In this document: positions 46,201 to 54,049 of the stretch, piece by piece
How the letters are laid out: each line of letters opens with the position of its first letter
How positions within the stretch are numbered: position 1 is the first letter of the stretch
DNA from: Patescibacteria group bacterium
Lineage (GTDB): Bacteria; Patescibacteriota; JABMPQ01
NCBI GenBank assembly: GCA_018818965.1
Contig: JAHJQX010000035.1
Span: 1 to 54,049 of the forward strand
Reading direction: 5' to 3'
Length of the DNA stretch: 54,049 nucleotides
Made by a program: the position numbers and the translations under genes
The notes under the pieces: model-generated
The model's database searches: none
The model's input: only the letters and a program-made list of their open reading frames with translations
What the model was told of the DNA's origin: nothing

Positions 46201-48387
46201 GCTCAGCCTAGCCAGTAGATAGGATATGGTAGATTCTGCTCCCTGGTTTAGATTTATCGAAGATTTGCCAAGTCCGTCATGACAACCACCAGTTGCCTCA
46301 TCGTAGATTACCTGGCTTAGTGAATTTTTACCCATAAACCACTGGAAGGCTGTATTAGCCTTTTCCAGATAGCTCTCGTCTTTCGTTATTTGATACGCTA
46401 AAACAAGTGTTTGCACCATAGAAGCTACGTCTACAGGCTGCTGATCAAACCGTGCTTTCTGGCCATTCTGGAAATACCAACCATCATGTCCGACTGGAGC
46501 AAACATTTCAGCTTGGAAGGTGACCGAAGATAAAAAATCCAAGGTTGACTTTGCAATTTTAAGGTATTTTTCATCCCGAGTAGCCAGATATGAATAAAAC
46601 AGTGCTTCCGGCAATTTACTATTTGAATAGGTAAGATGTCGTTCAAACCACTGCCAGTTATCGCTAGAATGTTTTTTGTATAATGACACTAAATGATTGG
46701 CGAGCCTCCTCAGCTTGTCAATATTTTTGGCTGTGGGTCGCGCAGTGTTATAAAAATATAATCCCAAAATTATGAAAGAAACCGCCCGGGGATATTTAAT
46801 ATTACTTATCACCGTTAACGCCTGGAGAAAAATATTTTCTGCTTCGTTTTTTATTGCTTTGGGAATCGAACCGATAGAAATGAGATATCCTAAAGACCAA
46901 ATTGCCCGACCGTGAGGATCGTGAATCCAATTAGCTAAGTTTATTTTTCTGGCGTAGTCGACATAATTATATAATCTGCCATTTTTCTGCTGAACATAAG
47001 CGATAAAATTTAGATATTTTTTTATCGAGCTTAATTTAGAACTATCCTTAAACTGGTTAAAATAACGACAACAAACAACTAACGCTCTAGCATTATCATC
47101 AAGCGTGTATCCAGTTGATTTATCCGGAACGAGGCCATTAGCAAACTGGATAACGCCAAATTCATCCGTAAGCTTTGTGAGATGAGTTAACTTCACTTTC
47201 TGGAGTATTGTTTCATGCTTCTTTGAAATTACAACGTACTTGTTAAAAAGCTTTCTATAAGCAAGAGCAACATTGGGCCAAGTCATAAACCTGGTATAGG
47301 CGTAGGTGTTTTTCTCCATGCTTTCTTTCAAGCGAGGGTTTGATAATAAATTGATAATCGCGTCAGAAAATGACTGGGGATTTTTAAATTCAACAATTAT
47401 CCCTCTATCTGATTTAACTACGTCAATGGCGTGAAGGGATGGTGTTGAAATGACTACTCGACCACAGCCCATAGCATAAGCTAAAGTGCCGCTGGTTATC
47501 TGGTTGGGATCAAGTCCGGAAGAAATATATATATCGGCCGCTTGCAGATAACTTATTACTTCTTTTAATTTAAGGTATTTATTATAAAATTTTACATTAT
47601 TTTGTAGGCCCAACTTTTTGACTTTATCCTCTAAATAATTCCGATACTTCTCCCCTTCTTTTTTTCTGACGACGGGGTGTGTTTCCCCGACAATCAGATA
47701 TAGGACATCGGGGAATTTCTTAATAACTTCGGGTAGAGCCTCAATAACATATTCATAGCCTTTGCCTGGATTCATCAAACCAAATGACAAGAGTACGATT
47801 TTTTCTTTTAAACCCATTCTGGATTTTTCTTTTTTGCTTTTAGCAAACGGAACCGGGGGCATTCCATGAGGAATAACTGCAATGTCGGTCTTTATTTTAT
47901 ATTCGTTTCTGAGAATCTCAACTGCTTTGTTCGTCATTACGATCAAGCACGCCGACTTGTTCGCTAGATCCTGCACAATTTTTTTTAATTTATCATTAGG
48001 ATTTGGCAAAACTGTATGGAAAGTGATTATGGCTGGTTTTTTTATTATTTCTAGAAAAGGAATTAAATAATTCCCAAAACTCCCGCCAAATATACCAAAT
48101 TCATGCTGAATATTAATAAGTTTAATGGCTTTTATTTTATTAATTTGCTTGGCAGTATTGATATATTCCTGAATATCAGTATCACTTATTTGCAAAATAA
48201 CTTCTTTAGGATAATTATAGATATTTGTCACGTCATTGTTCATCGCCAGAATTTTGGATTTACTCAAAGGTGATAAATTCTTATCCATCACTTTGATCAA
48301 ATCTCTGGTATAGGTGGCAATACCACATTCTCGGGGTGGAAAGGTCGCCAGATACAGTACCCAGGAAGTTTTTTCACTATCTTTCAT
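46177..48387 (-). CDS. GT4-family glycosyltransferase fused to a C-terminal (alpha/alpha)6-type domain
   Basis: N-terminal GT-B motifs (PPRECGIATYTRDL, LLSFGLMNPGKGYEYVIEALPEV, AADIYISSGLDPNQITSGTLAYAMGCGRVVISTP); C-terminal helical-repeat half with DDNARALVVCCRYF, WIHDPHGRAIWSLGYL, GAESTISYLLA. Confidence 0.85.
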   Translation of the reverse strand: MKDSEKTSWVLYLATFPPRECGIATYTRDLIKVMDKNLSPLSKSKILAMNNDVTNIYNYPKEVILQISDTDIQEYINTAKQINKIKAIKLINIQHEFGIFGGSFGNYLIPFLEIIKKPAIITFHTVLPNPNDKLKKIVQDLANKSACLIVMTNKAVEILRNEYKIKTDIAVIPHGMPPVPFAKSKKEKSRMGLKEKIVLLSFGLMNPGKGYEYVIEALPEVIKKFPDVLYLIVGETHPVVRKKEGEKYRNYLEDKVKKLGLQNNVKFYNKYLKLKEVISYLQAADIYISSGLDPNQITSGTLAYAMGCGRVVISTPSLHAIDVVKSDRGIIVEFKNPQSFSDAIINLLSNPRLKESMEKNTYAYTRFMTWPNVALAYRKLFNKYVVISKKHETILQKVKLTHLTKLTDEFGVIQFANGLVPDKSTGYTLDDNARALVVCCRYFNQFKDSSKLSSIKKYLNFIAYVQQKNGRLYNYVDYARKINLANWIHDPHGRAIWSLGYLISIGSIPKAIKNEAENIFLQALTVISNIKYPRAVSFIILGLYFYNTARPTAKNIDKLRRLANHLVSLYKKHSSDNWQWFERHLTYSNSKLPEALFYSYLATRDEKYLKIAKSTLDFLSSVTFQAEMFAPVGHDGWYFQNGQKARFDQQPVDVASMVQTLVLAYQITKDESYLEKANTAFQWFMGKNSLSQVIYDEATGGCHDGLGKSSINLNQGAESTISYLLARLSLEKNNRF

Positions 48388-48417
48388 ATTATTGTTAGCA
48401 AAAGTCCTAGTAATTTG

Positions 48418-49455
48418 TTAATTTTTTGATTTTGCTTCGTTTAATAATTCAGCCAACAATTCATTAATATCAAGAGACGCTACCGCGATGCGTTTGTCGG
48501 CAGCACCATAATAGATATATAGTCTATTCCCAAATTGAGCTGTTCCAGTAGGAAAGACAACATTATCAACATCTCCTTTTAGCTCCCATTCCTCTTCCGG
48601 CGAGAAAAGAGGTTCGCGAAGATGCCCGATGACTTTACCTGGATCTTCTTTGTCTAAAAGGGCTGCTCCGGCTCGATAGATCTTACCACTATTTGAATCT
48701 TCAACAGCATGGTAAATAAGCAACCAGCCCTTATCTGTTTCCAGCGGGGGACATCCTCCGCCAATATTCCTCGATTCGAACCAATATTTTGATTCTAAAA
48801 CTACATAATCGGAGAGTTTTTTCAGATAGTTCAGCCAGTATTCAGTGTTTAATTCGGCAAAGTCATTAAAATAGGCTATTTGGATGTCTGGCAAGATCCG
48901 ATGGATCAAAGCGAATTTTCCTTTTATTTTCTGGGGGAATATAAAATGATCTTTTTCCCAGAGGAGAACGCCTTTTCCGACAACATCTTCATAGTATGAC
49001 TTAAAGAAAAAATACCTGTCCTTCAATTTTGACTTTACTTCGTGGAATTTTTCTTCCGCCAAGTCATAGGATATTTGAGGAGTTATTATTCCCCTTTTTT
49101 CAAATTTTTTTAAGTCTTGACTGGTAGCCAGAGCACCAAGGGCATTTTTTCCGTCGTAAGCAACGTAAAACAGGTAATATATCCCATCTAAAAAAACTAT
49201 TCTGGGGTCTTCGGTGCCCCTTTTTTCATAATCAAATTCGGGGAATAGAACTGGTTTCTGGTATCTTTTAACAACCTTTAGCGGACCAGCTAACTCACAA
49301 TGACCGATGCTGGAATGATTTCCTTGTCCGACTGCCCGATAAAACATCCGGATTGTTTTCCCTTCCTGAACACAAGCTGGATTCAAAACGGCTTGATTTT
49401 CAAATTCCGATTCGGTCGCCTCAAGAATAACACCTTCTTTTTTTACAAACACCAT
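48418..49455 (-). CDS. GH130-family glycosidase / mannoside phosphorylase-like protein
   Basis: NPACVQEGKTIRMFYRAVG, GTEDPRIVFLDGIYYLFYVAYDG, GGCPPLETDKGWLLIYHAVEDS, YIYYGAADKRIAVA. Confidence 0.88.
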   Translation of the reverse strand: MVFVKKEGVILEATESEFENQAVLNPACVQEGKTIRMFYRAVGQGNHSSIGHCELAGPLKVVKRYQKPVLFPEFDYEKRGTEDPRIVFLDGIYYLFYVAYDGKNALGALATSQDLKKFEKRGIITPQISYDLAEEKFHEVKSKLKDRYFFFKSYYEDVVGKGVLLWEKDHFIFPQKIKGKFALIHRILPDIQIAYFNDFAELNTEYWLNYLKKLSDYVVLESKYWFESRNIGGGCPPLETDKGWLLIYHAVEDSNSGKIYRAGAALLDKEDPGKVIGHLREPLFSPEEEWELKGDVDNVVFPTGTAQFGNRLYIYYGAADKRIAVASLDINELLAELLNEAKSKN

Positions 49456-49671
49456 TTATTTATTTTATTAGCTTTTTTTACTAAAGCTTTTCAATAGTAT
49501 GTTCTGCGCAAACTTAATACCTTCTCATCCTAACAAACAACAACACTATTTCCAATCTATAATGAATGGTCTAAGTTCATGCTATTTCAAGCCAGTACAC
49601 TGTTATATAACAGAAAACAAAAAACTGCCTACTCTCTCTAATTCAAGACTAATTAGCAGTTCTAACAATGT

Positions 49672-50868
49672 CTACCGGGGAGAAACAGTAATTGGCGAAG
49701 GGGTTTCGAGCCCAAAATCAAAATTGGGAATCATCGTTGCCGGTTTATCTGATTCCTGGCTTAAATAAATTGATTTTAATTCATCAACAATAATATTTAT
49801 CAGTTCTTTTGATTTACGCTCATTTATCTTTTTACTATGATCCCAATCTATTCCCGGGTTGGAATTCCCTTCTAGAAAATATAAATTTCCGTTATTGCTG
49901 CGAATAAAATCCAAAGAATACAGAGAATGTTCTAAATCCAACTTTGTGCCTAATTTTTTAATTATTTTTTTGGTCATAGCCCGAACATCTTCGGGTATTG
50001 TTTTCCTCTTCATATAGACCAAGTTTCCCCCTTGATGTTCATTGCATTTATATTCCCCTTTTTTCGCGATTCTTATATAGGTCTGGATGATTTTATTGTT
50101 CAGAATTATAACTCGTAAATCAATGAATCCCTGATATTTGCCAAAAACAAATCCCCGATTGCAATTAATAAACGGCTGAAGGATATAAGATAATATTTCT
50201 TTTACTTTTCTATCTGACCGGTAATGCTGCGCGATTACTTTTGAACCAGATTTGGCAAAATCCACTTTATATATTTTATAGCCACCCACCCCTGTTTTAT
50301 CTTTTACTATATGGCAATCGTGAAAATCAACTCCGTTTCTATGACTTTTAAATAACTTATCCAATTCACTCTTCGCCAAAACTATTTTTCGTTTTAAGGG
50401 GCTATTTATTTCAACTGAGGGTATAGCAAATTCTTTAAAACGTTTGTAGGTGTTTAATTTATTCTGAAAAATATCTTTTATTTTTCTATTACTGAACATA
50501 TAAACGGACTCATCAGCCGTAAGCAACCTCAATTTATTTTTTTGCTTGCTAGAAGAAGGAGTAAATTTATCGAATAGAACTTGAGAATGCGCCTGGCCAT
50601 AATTTCTGATCCATTTTTTATCATACGTCCAAAAACCTTCAAAAAAACCTGGTCCAATAATATCTTTAGACGATACAAAGGCAGCCTCGAGACCTATTTT
50701 TTGGCAGCGTGACAAAAAATAACGATAACTATCGTTGTAACCTTCATGCCTGCCCTTAGATGAAAACGGGGTATTTTCTCCATATTTCTCATCATTGGGG
50801 CTATTGGCGACCAATTCTGAGTAGACGACGATTACATCAAAAGCTTTTATTTCTCTATCCATATTCAT
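49672..50868 (-). CDS. ATP-grasp family protein
   Basis: ILQPFINCNRGFVFGKYQGFIDLRVIILNNKIIQTYIRIAKKGEYKCNEHQGG...YSLDFIRSNNGNLYFLEGNSNPGIDW (ATP-grasp metal/ATP site E-x-N). Confidence 0.75.
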   Translation of the reverse strand: MNMDREIKAFDVIVVYSELVANSPNDEKYGENTPFSSKGRHEGYNDSYRYFLSRCQKIGLEAAFVSSKDIIGPGFFEGFWTYDKKWIRNYGQAHSQVLFDKFTPSSSKQKNKLRLLTADESVYMFSNRKIKDIFQNKLNTYKRFKEFAIPSVEINSPLKRKIVLAKSELDKLFKSHRNGVDFHDCHIVKDKTGVGGYKIYKVDFAKSGSKVIAQHYRSDRKVKEILSYILQPFINCNRGFVFGKYQGFIDLRVIILNNKIIQTYIRIAKKGEYKCNEHQGGNLVYMKRKTIPEDVRAMTKKIIKKLGTKLDLEHSLYSLDFIRSNNGNLYFLEGNSNPGIDWDHSKKINERKSKELINIIVDELKSIYLSQESDKPATMIPNFDFGLETPSPITVSPR

Positions 50869-50981
50869 CTTGATCTATATACTAGTAATTACAGACAATT
50901 CATTATAACTGAAATTGCCCTTAAAGTAAACCATAAATCAAAAAGGCCGAATATATGATTGGTAATTTGTTGGAGTAACAA

Positions 50982-51016
50982 AAAACTGCCTATTTTGAAA
51001 AACGGCAGTCTAACGC
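50982..51016 (-). terminator. minus-strand terminator of the NUDIX gene
   Basis: Minus strand: actgcc-gtttttcaaaata-ggcagttttttg. Confidence 0.8.
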
Positions 51017-51027
51017 GAAAATAAGCA

Positions 51028-51513
51028 CTAAAAGAAATACTTATTTAACAAAAACAACAGCTCAGGGTGGAATTTTTCCCCATTTTCGGCCATCTCTTTG
51101 ATCTTTTCCATCGGGAAAAAACTAACTTTTTCTACAACTGCTAGATCGGGATCAAATGGTCCATTAAAGATGGATTTAAAGGTAATTAAGAACTTACTTG
51201 GAGTCTCTTCAGCTTCATAATAATCTTTGCTAAACTCTGCGAGCTCACTTTTTGTTCCTAATTCTTCGTCGTATTCCCTTATTGCTGCTGCCTGGCAAGA
51301 TTCTCCTGACTTAACATGGCCGCCAACTGCTGTTGACCAATGCTGGGGACAAAAAGAAACTTTGGCACTTCTCAGTTGCAAAGCCATTTTATTCTTATCG
51401 TTGAAAATCAAAACGTGCACTATTCGGTGACACAAAGACTTTTCATAAACTTCATCTTTCGAAGCATTCCCGATTACCTCGTCTTTTCTATTAACAATGT
51501 CTAATATTTCCAT
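51028..51513 (-). CDS. NUDIX hydrolase, isopentenyl-diphosphate isomerase-like
   Basis: HRIVHVLIFNDKNKMALQLRSAKVSFCPQHWSTAVGGHVKSGESCQAAAIREYDEELG (Nudix box). Confidence 0.88.
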   Translation of the reverse strand: MEILDIVNRKDEVIGNASKDEVYEKSLCHRIVHVLIFNDKNKMALQLRSAKVSFCPQHWSTAVGGHVKSGESCQAAAIREYDEELGTKSELAEFSKDYYEAEETPSKFLITFKSIFNGPFDPDLAVVEKVSFFPMEKIKEMAENGEKFHPELLFLLNKYFF

Positions 51514-51529
51514 TTTGTTGTTGGAAGGA

Positions 51530-52378
51530 TTATTTTATCTTTTTCGTTTTCTTATTTTGCAAATGTTTGTCATTTTTTGGTGAAATGATACTTTCCCCCG
51601 TCTGTTTTTCTATCTCTTTCCTCGCTTGCTTCGACACATTCCCCCCTTTTTGAGCTACCTTTTTATTTTCAGCCAAGTCTTCGGGCTTCTTTTTCTTCGA
51701 TATTTCAGTAGTCGAAGCTTCCGCCAACATATTAAGAACTAGCTCAAGGTTGGTCATATTATCTCTCAAATTCTGCTTTTTAAGTCCTTTGAAAATTTTG
51801 TACTGTTTTACAGATTTTTCCGCCCAAGCTTTGGTGATCTCATCAGTCAAAATGGCATATGCCAAACCTTCTTTCACACCTCTCTCATTCCATTCATCCG
51901 TAAGTTCTTTTCTAATCTCGATGCTTTTGAGTCTCTGATTTATCCATTCTTTGGAATAGCCTTTTTTGAAATATGTTTGCATCGCTCGATCAAAAGCCAA
52001 TTCAGGATCTTCAGTTTCTTCTATTCGCTCATAACCCACCTTAGCAAGCCATAATTTAAAAGGCTCAGCCTTTGGCGATGGAATTGACTGGATAAGTCTT
52101 AGTATATTTTCGGTATCCAAAGTATCTGTAATTCTCATTTTTCCGTCTTCTGCTAATATTTTCAAACGGTTACAATTTGTAACCGTTTCATTCCCTTCCT
52201 TTTTCAGCCTATGTTTTAATACTTTCCAATAATTCCGAGCATTTTGATGAGTTTTTTGGTCTGATAATATCTCAACTACATCAATAATCGAAAAAAACCA
52301 AAGTTCTCTTTCTTCGTCCCAGTGACGACGAACTTGTTTTTCATGGAAAAGGACTATTGAATTATCTTTTTGGGTCAT
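51530..52378 (-). CDS. BRO-N domain / DinD-like protein
   Basis: FHEKQVRRHWDEERELWFFSIIDVVEILSDQKTHQNARNYWKVLKHRL...PSPKAEPFKLWLAKVGYERIEE; start at 52378 (MTQKDN). Confidence 0.85.
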   Translation of the reverse strand: MTQKDNSIVLFHEKQVRRHWDEERELWFFSIIDVVEILSDQKTHQNARNYWKVLKHRLKKEGNETVTNCNRLKILAEDGKMRITDTLDTENILRLIQSIPSPKAEPFKLWLAKVGYERIEETEDPELAFDRAMQTYFKKGYSKEWINQRLKSIEIRKELTDEWNERGVKEGLAYAILTDEITKAWAEKSVKQYKIFKGLKKQNLRDNMTNLELVLNMLAEASTTEISKKKKPEDLAENKKVAQKGGNVSKQARKEIEKQTGESIISPKNDKHLQNKKTKKIK

Positions 52379-52572
52379 GATTTTAAAATTTACCAGTTGA
52401 ATACCATAATTATAGCACAGTGGTAAAATCACATTTTTCTGTTTTGTGTATTAATCCATCTCATCTTGTTGATAGTTGGGTGATAATTGTTGTAAATAAA
52501 TGCTTTCCTTCCCTACCACCCCTAATAATGCTAAAATAGTGTCAATAAGTAACAAAACATTAACCTCACCAC

Positions 52573-54049
52573 ATGCTCATGCAACCCAAAAAACTTACTC
52601 GGTCTCTCATTCTCGGAGGTATCGTCCTCATCGTGCTGGTTATCCTACCCAACCTCATTCGCTTATTCACCGACTGGTTGTGGTTTAAAGAACTTGGCTT
52701 CGCAAATATCTTCACTACCACCCTAGGAGCTAAAATGTCGCTAGGGTTAATTGTGGGCTTGGTCACCTTTGCCCTAATTTATCTCAATGCTAGGATCGCC
52801 ACTCACTTCACCCGCAATCAACAAAATACGACCCCCTGGGAAAAGCTAGGTGTACCCATCGGAAAATATGTAAACAAGATTTTTCTACCGATTGCTTTAC
52901 TGATCGGACTATTTAGTGGTCTGGCTGCCAGTGGCTTGTGGCAAACAGTCTTAGAATATCTCAACGCTACCCCTTTTAATACCGCCGACCCCATATTTGG
53001 TCGGGATATTTCTTACTACTTTTTCATCCTCCCTTTTATTAAAGCCCTCATTGGCTTTGGCTTCTGGATAATCATCGTCTCCCTAATTGGAGCTAGCTTC
53101 ATCTATCTCGCCCGGGGCGTTCTAACCATTCCTCAACAGATCGTCAAGCTGGGCATCGGCGGGCAACTGGCCGCTAGTCCAAGCACCTCAGAGCCAAGCA
53201 TTAGTCACCGACACCCGGCCAGAGTTCACTTATTAATCCTAACGGCTATTATTTTCCTACTCATCGCTCTCAAAACCCATTTCGTCCGCATTCCAGAACT
53301 ACTTTACTCCGTGACCGGATCGTTTGTCGGCGCTAGCTACACCGATATCCACGCTACCCTACCCCTACTGCGAGTAATTACTGTGGTTGCCTTAATTAGT
53401 GTCATTTTCACTCTCATTAATATCTATCGCCGTAAAAACCGTTTTGTCCTCTTGGCCGTTGGACTCTACTTCATCGCCTTAGCTGTCGGTGGAGTTTATC
53501 CCGCCCTAGTACAAAAACTTAGTGTTGTCCCCAATGAGTTAGATAAGGAATCGCCTTATATCAAATACAATATCGCCGCCACCCAAGCGGCTTGGAGACT
53601 CGATCAAGTGGAAAAACGTGATATCACCGCTGATACTGCCTTAACAATGGACGATATTAACCAGAACGAATTAACTATTAAAAACGTCCGCCTTTGGGAT
53701 CGCGAACCACTACTTGATACTTTTTCCCAAATCCAGGAAATCCGTACTTACTATGACTTTATTTCGGTTGATAATGACCGCTACACTATCAACGATGAAT
53801 ATCGCCAAGTTATGCTCTCACCACGAGAGTTAAATTCTGCTAGCTTACCCAATAAAACATTTATTAACGAACGTTTTACTTTTACTCACGGTTACGGATT
53901 AACTTTAGGGCCAGTCAATCAAGTAACAAACGAGGGTCTACCACTGCTATTTGTCAAAGATATCCCCCCCACTTCGGCTGTCGAGTCTCTAAAAGTTAAT
54001 CGTCCCCAAATATATTACGGCGAACTCTCCAGTGATTACGTTTTTGCCA
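52573..54049 (+). CDS. UPF0182-family membrane protein, truncated by the window end
   Basis: Not in the ORF track because it runs off the edge. ATG at 52573 or 52579; LIRLFTDWLWFKELGFANIFTTTLGAKMSLGLIVGLVTF, then multiple TM and RDISYYFFILPFIKALIGFGFW. Confidence 0.85.
   Translation, partial: MLMQPKKLTRSLILGGIVLIVLVILPNLIRLFTDWLWFKELGFANIFTTTLGAKMSLGLIVGLVTFALIYLNARIATHFTRNQQNTTPWEKLGVPIGKYVNKIFLPIALLIGLFSGLAASGLWQTVLEYLNATPFNTADPIFGRDISYYFFILPFIKALIGFGFWIIIVSLIGASFIYLARGVLTIPQQIVKLGIGGQLAASPSTSEPSISHRHPARVHLLILTAIIFLLIALKTHFVRIPELLYSVTGSFVGASYTDIHATLPLLRVITVVALISVIFTLINIYRRKNRFVLLAVGLYFIALAVGGVYPALVQKLSVVPNELDKESPYIKYNIAATQAAWRLDQVEKRDITADTALTMDDINQNELTIKNVRLWDREPLLDTFSQIQEIRTYYDFISVDNDRYTINDEYRQVMLSPRELNSASLPNKTFINERFTFTHGYGLTLGPVNQVTNEGLPLLFVKDIPPTSAVESLKVNRPQIYYGELSSDYVFA

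Noticed and set aside
43083-51016. Repeated aaaaaactgcc motifs considered as CRISPR-like repeats
   Set aside because: Spacing is irregular, in kilobases, each lies at a gene 3' end as an inverted repeat with a T-tail, and no cas genes are present.

Overview
The window looks like a chromosomal segment of a Patescibacteria/CPR-type bacterium. It uses genetic code 11: TGA serves as a stop in several intact genes. The core content includes secA, hpf, a minus-strand cell-wall block (mraY, murI, murD, ftsW, murG, murC, murB, with pgeF, a CaCA exchanger and a DacA-like peptidase), dnaX-rpiB-rpe-pfkB, a T4SS/HerA-like ATPase with CPR-type hypothetical neighbours, corA, cysS, dnaB, ybaB-recR, rplU, an IMPase, cbiM plus a PDGLE protein, and sbcC/sbcD. 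A tRNA cluster (fMet-CAT, a second CAT tRNA, Asp-GTC) is interrupted by a LAGLIDADG ORF. An accessory region at about 43-52.4 kb follows, carrying a LexA-like repressor, a ParB-like protein, a GT4-(alpha/alpha)6 fusion with GH130, an ATP-grasp protein, NUDIX and BRO-N. A UPF0182 gene is truncated at the right edge. The strongest non-coding observation is a rod-shaped RNA candidate of about 182 nt at 33632-33813, between dnaB and ybaB. It has a perfect 22-bp stem, a symmetric 21/21-nt central bubble, a closing stem and a Rho-independent terminator, an architecture resembling 6S RNA. Other notable signals are: the homing-endonuclease ORF ending inside tRNA-Asp with a probable ATA start; a repeat of the tRNA-Asp tail plus terminator about 690 bp downstream, bracketing an orphan gene; a duplicated short coding-like element (GL[WR]DDFRT); an in-frame palindromic insertion in cysS; and a radical SAM/SPASM + PLP-enzyme cassette. 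All assignments come from reading sequence and motifs; no database search was run.
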